A DNA stretch of 64,000 nucleotides from Sphaerosporella brunnea (taxonomy: Eukaryota; Ascomycota; Pezizomycetes; Pezizales; Pyronemataceae): contig VXIS01000037.1 in NCBI GenBank assembly GCA_008704415.1, positions 124,001 through 188,000 of the forward strand, read 5' to 3'. The notes under the pieces are model-generated. The model did not search any database. It was not told the origin of the DNA and saw nothing but the letters and a program-made list of their open reading frames with translations. Both the position numbers and the translations under genes were made by a program. Positions 11,814-23,603 of this stretch are shown piece after piece; the first letter of the stretch is position 1, and every line of letters begins with the position of its first letter.

Positions 11814-12642
11814 TGCCGCTGCAGGATGGAAAGTCGAGTTCCGCTCCCAGGCCACATGGACGTGCCTGGCAACGACATGGCCGACAAGCTGGGCAAGGGA
11901 GCGGCGAGGGGCCACAATGGGACACTCGACGAGGAAATGCTCAACCTGACGTCGCTCGCCTCGATCGGTCGCGGCGTAACCCTGGCCAAGAGCCAAGACC
12001 GCAACGCTTGGCTTCTCAGACAACTGCCGACCTAAGGCTTACTACAAGGTCGAAACACGTCGACAGGACTGCCTTCCAGGCTACGAAATCCTTGGCGGCG
12101 CGCTTCTTCCAGCTCAAGCTGAATAAGGCCCCCACGAGCCCATACCTCCACAAGACTGGGAGGCGTACGGACGACAAGTGCTGGTGGTGCGGAAAAGGCG
12201 CAGTGCAGACCCGCGGTCACCTCCTTAAGTTTTGTAAGAGGTGGAAGGCCAAGCAGATGGTGCTATGGAAGGCGGTCAAGGACGCCACCAGAGACGGTGG
12301 GGGTATGAAACGCTGGCCGTCCACTTCGGTGGCCGCTTTGCTCGCGGATGATAGGTGCACGGAGGCAGTATTGGATTTCCTTCGTTCCACAAAAGTTGGC
12401 TGCTGGCCCGAGGGGGGCACTATGTGATGATCTGATTTTTCTCTTCCCTTTGTTTTCTTTTAACGACTTTCCTTAGTGCGTCTGATATGCGGTATGATTT
12501 CCTTTGTCTACCTTTCCTGAGAAGGGCCGTAGGCCCCGGTAGTAGGACTTAGTGTCCTAGGGGGTAGCATAGTCTCTTCCTTTTATATGTCATGGCCGCA
12601 AGCGGCCGAATACAATATGATTGAAACAAAAAACAAAACAAA
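11814..12642 (+). mobile_element. 5'-truncated Tad-like LINE (829 bp)
   Basis: The fragment encodes the end of a LINE ORF2. An RNase H tail containing PGHMDVPGNDMADKLGKGAA is followed, after one frameshift near 12035, by a C-terminal region with CWWCGKGAVQTRGHLLKFC (a CX2C..H..C knuckle typical of fungal LINEs). The ORF ends at the TGA near 12425-12427. A short 3' UTR follows and ends in an A-rich tail (TTGAAACAAAAAACAAAAC). Truncation at the 5' end, the A-rich 3' end and a 13-bp target duplication are the signature of target-primed reverse transcription. Confidence 0.88.
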
Positions 12643-12655
12643 TAACTTTATTGAG
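12643..12655 (+). repeat. Target-site duplication, right copy
   Basis: A perfect second copy of TAACTTTATTGAG directly after the A-rich LINE tail. The transposase frame resumes with CGGTACTGGTTTGCA (RYWFA). Confidence 0.92.
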
Positions 12656-13310
12656 CGGTACTGGTTTGCAGATAAGTACCACGCACGAAAACACTGTTAA
12701 TATTCACTGGATGGGTGGAAAAATATTCTTTCGGTGACTTTGGACTCAGTAACAGTAACCTCCATCAACCGCTATTACAATCACTGTGCGCGGGTGATGG
12801 AGGCTTATAGTGAAGGTCTAGACTATACTATAAAGGAGTTCACAGAGCGGGTATACAAGGGACACCGTCAGGTTGTAGATAAGTCAAAATAGTAGAGCCT
12901 AAAGAGACCAGGCAGGTTAAATCATAGAAAATCATTCAGTCTTCCTGATCGGGTAAATGTATACCAAAACAGGTACGGTTGTACTACCTGTCTCACTGCC
13001 ATCCTCAGGGGTGTCCCATACTAAATGCTTCCACCATATTTATTACCTAGAGAACCCTTTTAATTTTATTTGTTGTTTTGATTTAATATATTCACGTGCA
13101 AAAGGTGACTTTTAGCACTCCGTTTTTAAGGTGTCCCCAACCAGTAGGTATCGAAGGTCCACCTTTAATGCACACCTAACCATAGCAAATTCACGCAATT
13201 TGAAATATCGGAACTCAGTAGACCAAAGTGCCGGAATTCTCAATCCCAAATAACTTTATAACCCCCCCCCCCCCGGCCCACTCCTGTTTTCCTGCTCCAG
13301 CAAACTCATC

Positions 13311-14963
13311 ATGAAGCTCTCCCTTCTTTTCCCCGTTTCTTTGTTGTTTCCTGTTTGCCTGGCTGGTCTCCTCTCTCCTCGTCCTCAGATCCACTACTCC
13401 CCTTATTCGCCCACGCACATACCCCAGCCTTCTCCGCCACGCACAAAAACCTGTGTAGTCCGCAGCCTTGGCCATGGTCGGGACGACGGGCCGGCTATCC
13501 TGCGTGCGGCACGCAAATGCAATAACGGCGGGACGGTGGTATTACCGCGGGGACAGACGTACACAGTGGGGACAGCGCTGGACTTGACGTTTCTGCGGCA
13601 TGTAGATTTCGACATACAGGGGAAAGTCCAGGTGAGGGAATCTGCAGCCCTCCGAGGAATAACAAAAACTAAAAGTGGGGACAAGTTCACAAACGACACC
13701 GACTACTGGCAATCTCACGCCTTCCAGCTGACCTTCCAAAACGCCACGACCTTCTGGCAGTTCGGCGGGGAGGACGTCAACATCTTTGGCGGCGGGGAGC
13801 TTGACGGCAACGGACAGGTGTGGTACGACCTCTACGCGCAGGATATCTACATCCTACGGCCAGTAATACTTGGAATAGTTGGGTTGGCTGGCGGTAGCGT
13901 CAGTGATCTTCTGCTGCGCAATGGTCCGTTTTGGAACAATATTGTGGTGAATTCGACGGATGTGGTGTACAACAACATCACCATACGAGGCGGGAGCACG
14001 AGCAACAATCCGGCAAAGAATACGGACGGTTGGGATACGTATCGGAGCTCGGGTATTACGATCCAGAATTCGGATGTGCAGAATGGTGATGGTATGTTTA
14101 TTTATGGAGTTAATTCTACTCAAAATAGCCATTGCAAGCTGAGGTTGCTCGTCTGGTAGATTGTGTGTCGTTCAAGCCGAACAGCACCGATATCCTGGTG
14201 CAGGTATGCCCACCCCCCTAAATCCTTACGGGCAGGTGCTAATGTGCTTAGAATATGGTCTGTAATGGATCCCACGGCATCTCCGTCGGTTCCCTGGGCC
14301 AATATAACAACACGTACGACATCGTCGAGAACATCTACGGTAGTCCCTCCCTCACTTCACATTCGCTGTACCAGTTCTAAGAACCGCGGTGAACCAGTCT
14401 ACAACATAACCATGATCAACGCCAGCGACGGCGCGCGCATAAAAGTGTGGCCGGGAGCACCCGCCACCTTGTCAGGCGACCTGCAAGGCGGCGGCGGCAG
14501 AGGCCACGTCAAGAACGTAACCTACGACACGCTCCACAATGTCAACAACGACTACGCCATCGAAGTCTCTCTCCACCTCCCTGCTTATCATGCTCCGCAC
14601 ATGCTAACAAACGAACCAAAAACACCAGGTAACGCAATGCTACGGACAAAAAAACCGCACGCTGTGTAATATGTACCCCAGCGAACTCACGATCTCGGAT
14701 ATCTACTTCCGGCACTTTACGGGGACTACATCGAAAAAATACGCTCCCAAGGCCGGGACGGTAATATGTTCGTCGCCGGAGGTTTGTGGGGGGATTCATG
14801 CGACGGATATTGATGTGAGCACGCCGAGTACGGACGCCGTCTATTATACCTGCGAGAATGTAAGTGCTGTTGATGTGGGTTCTGTGGAAGTGATCGGATG
14901 GAAGCCTGATGCTCGATATAGGTCGATGACAGCTTGTTGGAGTTACCGTGTAGGAGTGGGTGA
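13311..14963 (+). CDS. Secreted exopolygalacturonase, GH28, 450 aa
   Basis: This enzyme hydrolyses polygalacturonic acid of plant pectin outside the cell. Six exons: 13311-14091, 14160-14203, 14252-14339, 14398-14564, 14629-14859 and 14922-14963. The introns are 68, 48, 58, 64 and 62 bp, all GT..AG. The N-terminus ([19 protein letters not shown]) is a clear signal peptide. All GH28 motifs are present: NTDGWD (237-242), NGDDC with the catalytic Asp pair at about 260-261, GSHGIS with His283, and RIK at 318-320. GTTSKKY, late Cys pairs and several N-x-S/T sites also fit fungal exo-acting enzymes. The exon 1/2 junction rebuilds the second catalytic Asp codon exactly. Transposon relics lie on both sides, yet no lesion is seen, so the gene is probably still under selection. 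Confidence 0.92.
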
Positions 14964-14999
14964 AGTGAGGGATTGTGATCAAATTTGGGTTCTTCTAGT

Positions 15000-15679
15000 T
15001 TTCTGTCCACCTTATTATAAAAGTACTAGAACATATAAATTGAGCAATCTCCAGGTCTATCCCCCAGGATTAGCCCCCCCCCCCCCCCGTTTCCAACAAC
15101 CTCAGCGCTCAGATAACACTTGGCGCTTGCACCTTGCAACCCTGGAGCCCATGATCAATGCACCCATGTATTTCGTAAACAGGGGAAGGAGTTGAAAACA
15201 CCTATCACTGGATCCGGCACCAACTGTAGCCACTACTCCAGATCATAACCTGATATGGCTACAACGATAGAATTCCACAGCGCTGGGAGCCAAGTTCAAG
15301 CGTACCGAACACCTTATGTGTACAAAATATCCTTCCCAAAAATCTTAGCAGACGAGCGAGGTTCCAGCTGCGAGTGAGAAGCTATGGATGAGTGAAGATT
15401 TTGGCGTACAAGATGGGGGGAAAATGATGGTACCCTAAGAAAACCGCAATGCGAATTTTCACTATTGAGGCTTTTGTGCGTACCGATAGCCAGCCCAAAA
15501 GGCCAAAGCCAGCCTAGAGTTCGAACTTAGAAGCCAGCCTCGCATCTGGTTCAGCCCGGCTATAAACACGCGAGTGATTGATCGTGAAGCAGATGTGCTA
15601 CGCCCCATGATGCCAGTGGATGTGACCCGCGACCGATCCCACTCTCACACACCAGTGCGCGGAGAAATTAATGGGTAAC
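15000..15679. other. 3' flank of polygalacturonase, no gene
   Basis: Contains a run of 15 C at 15074-15088 and scattered GCCAGCC motifs near 15480-15570. No coding region or RNA gene is recognised. Confidence 0.5.
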
Positions 15680-15785
15680 AGCCCATAAGCCAGCCGGGAA
15701 GTTATCGCTTCTAAAAAGTCTGGGCTGGGCTTTTATAAAGCCTAACAGCCAACAACCCAGCCCACAGGCCGGCTGGCTATTGACA
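15680..15785. repeat. Nested hairpin repeat, about 105 bp
   Basis: The outer arms AAGCCAGCCGG (15687-15697) and CCGGCTGGCT (15769-15778) pair. Inside them, TGGGCTGGG (15721-15729) pairs with CCCAGCCCA (15757-15765). The block is probably a foldback or MITE remnant, because related GCCAGCC-rich motifs occur at 9255-9275 and 30150-30168. Confidence 0.45.
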
Positions 15786-17091
15786 ACATTGGCGTGTACT
15801 GAGATTTCGAAGGCGAAAGTTGGGGTGCTAGAGCATGTCAAAAAAAATTTGCAGTCTTTTGACGACGCATCCGCCGAGGAAGATGCCCTACCTCTCAAAG
15901 AAAGCCATTGCAACGGTTATGAACACCCATGACCAGAAACTGTCGATGCTCATAGAGGGAAACGTGTGGCGTGTAGTGCTGCTAGAAAAGGGTGAGGACT
16001 GGGTAAAATCAATCACAATCAGGAGTGTTGCGGACTTAGTCGCACACATGCAGATGCAATTAGGCCAAAGCGATACTTGGAGAACCAGAGGCATGACACT
16101 TTTTGGGGATAAACGACGACAGACTGGAGGTTATATTCTTGCCTCGAAATTCCTATGTCTAAAGAAATATACTGGTGTTTACAGGATGCGCCTGAGGTCA
16201 TTTAACCGTTGTTAGACGCGATATTTTCCTCCGGTTCTGAGGAAAATTGGAGCGCCCTTCAGGCATCCGTCCAAGTGAAACCTTTACATATCAATGACCA
16301 AGTGCAAGCCAAACACATTGCATCATACATTCATGCCTTCCTTCCTTGTGTCCCTTTTTCGCACGCCGTTTCTAACTAGCAATTCCAGGCTCATACACCC
16401 GGCTCCACCATATCTCAAAAAAGCCTTGAAGCAATTTTGCACGTTCTTTGAGGGTTTTGAGACTGAGGCCTCGTTAATGTGTGTGATGATATTGACCGAT
16501 GATCAGTACGAGTTGGTTGAGGGCCTACCCCCGCATCAGTTAGAAGTTGACTGCAGCGGATCAATTGTACTTGACGAACATGAAGGGAGGGGAGAAACAG
16601 CAACAGATAGGTATCCCAACTCCTTCCCACGGGCCTTCACTAACTATGTTAGACTTTTCTGCCGGAGAAGCCCAGCTGTATCGACGCTTTGAGCTCCTTT
16701 CCTTCGCAATACCTGTTCTCAATGCAGACATTTGCCAGGTAGTCGCGATAGGTTGGACCTACGTACCCGCGTCTAAGAACGACGGGAAGTGACAGACCAA
16801 ACCGAGGATGGAAGTGGACAACAATTTATCATTCACGCTCCAACAAGCCTTCATTGATCCTCCATTCAGTCATTGCAGCTTCGTTTGGGGAGTCTTACTG
16901 ATCGCTGCACAGATGCACCAGCCTTTCTCTTGGGCAGTGTCGCTTCTTTTTTCTTTTACATGATGCTCAAGGCGTCACCTTTGTTCCACAGTAGAATGTC
17001 TTTTAATCAACCAAAAATTTGCAAATCCGGTCTTGCGTGGCTCGGAAAAACAGAACAGCTGTATTTTCCACCAGATTCATCTCCTTGAGTC
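15786..17091. other. Intergenic, probable transposon debris
   Basis: A plus-strand frame at 15835-16215 (126 residues, true ATG) and another at 16294-16692 have no recognisable domain. They lie next to a hAT relic, so they may be remains of its flanks. I would not call either a gene. Confidence 0.4.
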
Positions 17092-17455
17092 TTAAGTCAC
17101 GTTGGTTACCGCCACATTAATTAGTCTTTGAATTTGGTGGATCAGATTGTTGTATTCGAATTCAATTTCTGCGTTAACCGAGTCCAGAATGTGCCTAACG
17201 TAATGGAGACGGCATTCAAAAGCCATAAATATAATCTTCTGCGCCCAAAAAATCGTCCATTATGGATTCAACGGTAGCTAAAGCTATGGTGTTTGAAGAG
17301 GCATTATCTAGCATGAAGTGGCCAATTCTATTCTGAAGGCCCTCGAACACTTACCAGAGCGCATTCTCTATGTTGTAGCCTGTGTGTGGGCCGTCTTGCT
17401 CTCTCATCGCCATGAGAAGGTTTTCACCCAGCCAGTGGGCCACCACACCAATCAT
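17092..17455 (-). pseudogene. hAT transposase relic
   Basis: The minus-strand translation from 17455 reads MIGVVAHWLGENLLMAMREQ, then DGPHTGYNIENALW, an in-frame TAA, then RIGHFMLDNASSNTIALATV and DDFLGAEDYIYGF. A one-base frameshift follows, then ECRLHYVRHIL. The order HTG.NI..A.W then GHFMLDNASSN then a Cys/His step is characteristic of the RNase-H-like core of hAT transposases. It has one stop and one frameshift in 364 bp and no N- or C-terminal domains, so it is a dead fragment. Confidence 0.75.
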
Positions 17456-17721
17456 TGAACAATAGGTAGGGCGCGGCAGGTTACTAGAGAACTAGGGCGA
17501 CTTTCCGCTGTTGAAGTTTACTTGGTGGGAGGCAGCGGTGTAGTTGATTAGGCTCAGAAGAGGAGATCGCTGCCATATATAGAGCTGACGTGCACAGCCG
17601 CCTCGGGAGGCCAGCGTTACTACTTAGAAACCGTGGACCCGATGGATCCAGGGTAGGGGAGCGATCCCTGTCGCCAGCGGGAGAGAAAGGACGTAACTAT
17701 GAGACTGCATCTGGTTCGTAT

Positions 17722-18005
17722 GGTTGGGGACACCTAAAAACGGCTACAAAATAGGTACCCTGTACTGGTCGAGTGATGAGCGTGAATCTTCCTATTTTGA
17801 CCACTTAGCGACATTGGTCCTCAAACAGCCGGTAGTTTATGGCCACAACCAGGAGGCGTTTCGACAAATGGAGTCTGTAAATCGATGGAGCAATCGGAAA
17901 TTAGTCGAATTACAGTTTCTTCTAAAAAATGACTTTTTTGTGGGTGCGGTAAACTCGTCCAAAGTCAGTGTACCCAAAACCACCCGCGTTTAGGTGTCCC
18001 CAGCC
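17722..18005. mobile_element. MITE, 284 bp, ends match the DDE transposon
   Basis: The left end is GGTTGGGGACACCTAAAAAC followed by GG. The right end, reverse complemented, is GGCTGGGGACACCTAAACGC followed by GG. The left end is also the reverse complement of the right end of the DDE transposon at 13120-13142 apart from one extra T. The interior lacks a transposase. It is inferred to be a non-autonomous derivative once moved by that family. Confidence 0.7.
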
Positions 18006-19370
18006 GTAGCTGTACGAGCGGCAGACTTTCAACTGCCAGAAGTATTGGTTGTCCGTTGTCGTCCACAATGAGGCACGGGTGATAGTTACGGTCAGTGGCA
18101 CGGAAGGGCCGGCAGCTCGCCAAACATCCGTTCGGGTCGGACATCCCATTTTAGGGACGAATCGGACGTGAAAGCTGATAGATAATAGAGAGTCCGGGTG
18201 GCACGGCAAAGGCACTGACCAGTCCTCATTGCACTCAACTTTTTAAGATCTTTTCCTTCACCATATTTACATACATCACCATATTTACATACAATAGCAA
18301 AAACCGGGGAAAATTGTTCCTGTAGCACTATGATAGCATAACATTAATGAAATTACTTTTGTATTTGGCCACTATTCAAATTTATTACCAGCTTCATCTG
18401 AGTGCAAGAACCGGATGACTGCGTAATGGCATTTCGATGCGTATTGCTGTGCTTAGGCAATTGTTTCAGTGCGATAACATTGCTCCAACATTTTGGCTAT
18501 CTTCGATTAACCGATTCCAATGATTGTGGTAATGATATTGCATTTCAAAAATGCCCAATAGCCTGCAAATTAAGGTTTAATTATTATTATTTTCGGGGTT
18601 TTTTTTTTTACTTTTACTTTTACGTTTTATTTAATTAACTGCTGTCATCAAGGTTGAACCGCAATTCACAACACTATATTGATACTATATTATACTACTA
18701 AGCTATTCTATTCTACTCTACGCGCGTGAGGATGTGCTTTTGAATCAGTTGTTTGTATTGTTACTTTACTACTTTATACTTACCCAAAAGTTGTCCACGT
18801 AGGTACATGTATCTACTAGGAACGAGGCAGCCAGGCCGGGCTCAGACCTGGATATTAGAAAAATGGCACCGTGACCCTAGAGAAAGCAAAGCGTATGAGA
18901 TAGCACAGCGGAGGAGAAACCACGTTCGTACCGCTTAGGTGTATGATTCCCTTAAGTGCATAACCTTAACTCAATATCCGGCGGTGCTACGATAATGTTC
19001 TAAATCGAGTAATCGGTAAATCATAAAATATACTCTATTCTGCGATGTCTAATTTCCTGTAATGTAAGGTATCCATTCGTTACGCAGTTTTTTCGTGATT
19101 ATGGTAATTCTGAATTATGTAAACGCGTGCATTTGCAAAGTTAAATCCTTGTGTTTACTTTTTTATCATGATACTCTACTTAAGTTATGTTCGTTCACCA
19201 ACTTGCCGGGGCCGCTGCAAACCCTAACCCCTCTTCAGCCTCATCACACGAAACACGTGCCCTGCCGTAGTTGGGAACGAACTGCTTGACGCAACGAAGC
19301 CCTGAGCCTGAACACACTCCCCCTCCTCCCCCCAATTTTGCGCGTCACTGCGCAGCAATCCACTTCCACC
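18006..19370. other. AT-rich intergenic, upstream of RSE1
   Basis: No gene is seen. It contains a short direct repeat (CACCATATTTACATACA at about 18259 and again about 18 bp later) and T-rich runs near 18600. The last 150 bp are C-rich and probably form the RSE1 promoter and 5' UTR. Confidence 0.5.
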
Positions 19371-22300
19371 ATGTCGGGCGGTTCCAATATGTTCCTCTAC
19401 TCGCTGTCGATCCTGCAGCCCTCGGCCATCACGCAAGCTATCCTGGGTGCTTTCAGCGGCAAGAAGCAGCAAGAGATTGTCGTAGCGCAGGGCTCAAGGC
19501 TATCACTCCTACGGCCGGACGCCGCGCAGGGGAAGGTGCACGAGGTGCTCACTCACGATGTGTTCGGTATCATCAGGTGTCTGGCGGCATTCAGATTGGC
19601 CGGAAGTTCGAAAGGTATGTTTGTGCCCCAATTGCCCTCCAAATATTCCTCGCCACGTCAGTTTAGTGATTGTTGCAAGTGGTTTAAGGTCAGCGAGACT
19701 CTTTGTGTTCGCCGGATACCGTGACGCATGATGATCTTGCTTGAGGTGACCTGGAGGAATACAGCTGACGATCTGAAATCGTAGATTATATTATTATTGG
19801 CTCTGACTCGGGAAGAATCACCATCTTGGAGTACCAGCCCCAGGCCAACAAGTTCCACCGCTTACACCTAGAGACGTTCGGAAAGTCGGGCGTGCGCCGT
19901 GTTATACCCGGCCAATACCTGGCCTGCGATCCGAAGGGAAGAGCGTGTCTGATCGCGTCGGTCGAGAAGAACAAGCTCGTCTACGTGCTGAACCGAAATG
20001 CGCAGGCGGAGCTCACCATCTCGAGTTCTCTGGAAGCTCACAAACCGCACTGTCTGGTGTTCGCGCTGACGGCGCTGGACGTGGGCTACGAGAACCCCGT
20101 TTTTGCCGCTTTGGAGGTGGACTACGGAGAGTCGGACCAGGACCCTACAGGGGAGGCGTACAACCAGACCGAGAAGCTGTTGGTTTACTACGAGCTGGAC
20201 TTGGGACTAAATCACGTCGTGCGGAAATGGTCGGATCCTGTTGACAGGAGCGCAAACATGCTATTTCAGGTTCCCGGCGGTGCTGATGGACCTTCTGGAG
20301 TGCTGGTGTGTGCGGAGGATTGCATCTACTACAGACATATGGGCAGGATATCGTCGCGGGTGCCGATTCCCCGGAGAAGAGGAGCTACAGAAGACCCCAA
20401 CCGGAAGCGAACCATCGTGGCCGGAGTCATGCACAAGATGAGAGGCGCCTTTTTCTTCCTCCTGCAGACTGAAGACGGAGATCTATTCAAGGTCACATTG
20501 GACTACGATGATGATGTGGGTGTATCACGGATCAGAATTAAGTATTTTGATACCGTGCCGGTGGCTACCAGCTTGCTCATTTTGAAGAGCGGTTTCCTTT
20601 TTGTGGCATCCGAGACCGGCAATCAGTATGTATATGCTATCCCTCTTTGCGTAATTGATACTGACAGTCATGCCTATAGCAACTTCTACCAGTTCGAAAA
20701 GTTGGGAGATGACGACGAAGAGACTGAATTCAATAGTGAAGATTTCTCGCCAGATCCATCCGATTCGTATCAGCCGATCTACTTCCAGACGCGCCACGCC
20801 GAGAACCTGTCGTTGGTGGAATCCATCAACAGCATGAACCCATTGCTTGATTGCAAGGTTGCAAACCTGACGGATGAAGACGCACCTCAGATCTATACCG
20901 TCAATGGCAGTGGTCCTCGGTCAACATTCCGAATCTTGAAGCACGGGCTAGAAACAGTCGAGATCGTGGCATCGGAACTTCCGGGTTCTCCATCTGCAGT
21001 GTGGACGACGAAATTGACAAGCGCAGACGAATACGATGCCTATATAGTACTTTCCTTTGGTAATGGAACGCTTGTTCTGAGTATTGGCGAGACTGTCGAG
21101 GAGGTGACAGACACCGGTTTCTTGTCTTCTGCGCCGACACTAGCGGTTCAGCAGTTGGGAGACGAAGGTCTTTTGCAGGTACACCCCAAGGGTATTCGAC
21201 ATATCCATGCGGATCGACGAGTGAACGAGTGGCCAGCCCCCCAGCACAGAACCATCGTCGCAGCTACAACGAACTCTCGTCAAGTTGCGGTAGCACTCTC
21301 CAGCGGTGAAATCGTATACTTCGAGATGGATTCGGATGGACAACTCGCGGAATATGAGGAGAAAAAAGAGATGACTGGAACTGTGACCTGTCTGTCGCTT
21401 GGTGAAGTCCCTAAGGGAAGTGCGCGCTCGTCGTTTTTGGCCGTCGGTTGCGATGACTCGACAGTCCGCATCCTCTCTTTGGACCCTGACTCCGTATTGG
21501 AGTCCAAGTCAGTGCAAGCCTTGACGTCCGCGCCATCAGCACTGTGTATCATGTCGATGCCCGACTCGGCATCCGAGACTTCCAGGAGTACGACGTTGTA
21601 TCTCCATATCGGCCTATACAGCGGCGTTTACCTGCGAACCGTGTTGGACACCGTTACTGGTGATCTCACGGACACCAGGACCCGCTTTTTGGGTCCTCGG
21701 CCGGTTAAGATTTCACCGGTTGTTGTCCAGAGCCAACCGGCAGTTTTGGCATTGAGTTCACGACCTTGGTTGGGCTACAACGACAACCGGGGCCAGTACA
21801 TGCTTACACCGCTGACGTATCCGGCGCTCGAGTGGGGCTGGACCTTCAGCAGTGAGCAATGTCCAGAGGGAATGGTCGGCATTGAGGGAGGAAATCTACG
21901 GATTTTCGCCGTGGAACGACTCACCGAGAACCTTCAGCAGGAGAGTATCCCTCTCGCATACACTCCCCGCAAATTTATCAAACATCCTGAGCAGCCATAC
22001 TTTTACACTGTCGAGTCCGATCCCAACACTCTCTCCGTGGCCACCAGACAGAGTTTGAACGAGCAAGCGAGCAATGGTGACAAAGCCATGCAGGAGCTTC
22101 CCGCCGAAGAGTTTGGATATTCACGCGCGGAAGGTCACTGGGCATCTTGCATTTCCGTTGTCGACCCGCTGAACAAGCAAGTTACCCAGCGGATCGAAAT
22201 GACCGAGAACGAGGCAGCCTTCAGTATCGCGATTGTCTCCTTTTCTTCGCAGGATGATCAGATCTTCCTTGTAGTGGGCACTGGAAAGAACACTCAAGTC

Positions 22301-23209
22301 GCTCCTCGGAAGTCGCAGTGCGGATACATCCACATCTACCGCTTCCTCGACGACGGCAAGTCCCTCGAGTTTATCCACAAAACCAAGACGGACGAGACTC
22401 CGATGGCACTACTCGGGTTCCAAGGGCGTCTTTTGGCCGGCACAGGCAAGACCCTCAAGATCTACGACCTCGGAATGCGACAACTTCTGCGAAAGGCGCA
22501 AGCAGAGGTGGCAGCCAACCTGATCGTTGGCCTGCAAACGCAGGGGTCTCGAATCATCGTCTCGGACGTGCAGGAGTCGGTCTCGTACTGCGTGTTCAAA
22601 TACCAAGACAACAAGATCATCCCGTTCTGCGACGACATGGTCCCGCGGTGGACCACTGCCACAACAATGCTGGACTACGAAACCGTAGCAGGCGGCGACA
22701 AGTTCGGCAACTTCTGGATCGTCAGATGTCCTAAGAAGGCATCCGAGGAATCCGACGAGGACCCCGCCGGCGGGCATCTGCTGCACGAACGCTCGTACCT
22801 CCAGGGCACCCCCAACCGTCTCGAGCTCATGGCGCACTTCTTCACGCAGGACATCCCAACCAGTGTGCAGAAGGCACAGCTGGTCGCGGGCGGAAGGGAA
22901 ACAATCGTTTGGACGGGTCTGCAGGGAACCATCGGACTCATGGTGCCGTTCGTCAGCAAGGAAGACGTCGACTTCTTCCAGACTCTCGAGCAGCACATGC
23001 GGACAGATGATCCGCCGCTCGCTGGTAGGGACCACCTGATCTACAGGGGCTACTACGTCCCCGTCAAGGGCGTCATCGATGGTGACCTCTGTGAACGCTT
23101 CTCGCTGCTGCCGAGAGATCGCAAAGCGGCGATTGCGGGAGAGTTGGATCGTACGGTTAGGGATGTCGAGCGTAAGATTGCGGATATGAGGAGTCGGGTG
23201 GCGTATTAG
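19371..23209 (+). CDS. RSE1: Splicing factor 3b subunit 3 homolog, 1222 aa
   Basis: Component of the SF3b complex of the U2 snRNP, acting in branch-site recognition in the nucleus. Two exons: 19371-19614 and 19785-23209. The single 170-bp intron (GTATGT..TAG) splits the Asp codon before [10 protein letters not shown]. The protein starts [20 protein letters not shown], as in other RSE1/SF3B3 proteins. It has the DDB1/SF3b130 three-propeller layout: an N-terminal region with [12 protein letters not shown], a middle propeller, and a C-terminal CPSF-A region containing [19 protein letters not shown] and ending in [12 protein letters not shown]. The length equals that of the family (about 1200 aa). 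An upstream in-frame TTG is ignored because the ATG at 19371 matches homologs. Confidence 0.96.
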
Positions 23210-23603
23210 ATTGTGTGGTGTGTGTGTGATCTGGAGTGGAGGTGGAATACCAGCAGTTTGCATGCAAAAAGTGGAATATTCATTTTGTACAAATAATGAT
23301 GAATGGAATGAATCCGACATGACATGGCCGAAATTGAGACCACTCAACGATGATCATGAGCCTTGCACGGTGAAATCGGAAATCGTGGTATAATCGAAAA
23401 AACGTGAGCCCCAATCCTCCCTATACCTAATCTATAACAATCAACAAGCAAGCAAGCAATCGTCATCTCCTCCCTCCCTCCCTCCGAAAGAAAGAAACAC
23501 AAACCCCCCAACGCCAACGATAAGCAAATAATCAAACAAATCCATTAACCCCTCCTCCGCTTCTCACCCTCACCCCCGCCCCCCTTTTTCTCATGCACGC
23601 ACT
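23210..23603. other. RSE1 / small membrane gene intergenic
   Basis: The two genes converge here. The interval contains a GT-rich stretch after the RSE1 stop and C-rich sequence near 23470-23590. No further coding region is seen. Confidence 0.5.

Larger units (their letters stand above)
10278..12892 (+). pseudogene. DDE superfamily transposase pseudogene
   Basis: Translated fragments in shifting frames follow one fungal transposase family in order. They are an N-terminal start (MVQGRPCSGNKRQQ), an acidic stretch at about 10390-10560, DGHEREDVVFYRQNVFLPR, VLVTHDKPTFNATNGKRQGW (first catalytic Asp region), then FSDTALVAVKMGLHLCGKQL, then PKFYCELNFIE (catalytic Glu region), then RYWFADKY. It ends with a helix-rich tail finishing at TAG 12890-12892. 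Several stops and frameshifts (for example near 10367, 10730 and 11530) make it non-functional. The FIE/RYW codons are split by the LINE at 11814-12642 and rejoin exactly when the insert and one duplication copy are removed. Nearest family by memory: the DDE superfamily endonucleases abundant in fungal genomes. Confidence 0.82.
10037..13142 (+). mobile_element. Degenerate fungal DDE transposon interrupted by a LINE
   Basis: The right end at 13120-13142 reads CCGTTTTTAAGGTGTCCCCA then ACC, and it matches the left terminal repeat of the MITE at 17722-18005 in reverse complement. A candidate left end near 10037 (TTGGGGTCCCC) is only a partial match, so that boundary is tentative. The coding remnant is at 10278-12892. 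Removing the 842-bp LINE insertion plus one copy of its duplication leaves about 2.26 kb, a plausible size for an autonomous element. Confidence 0.7.

Noticed and set aside
11634..12427. Two overlapping frames of 133 and 204 residues as host genes
   Set aside because: They are pieces of the dead DDE transposase and of the inserted LINE, joined across the insertion boundary.
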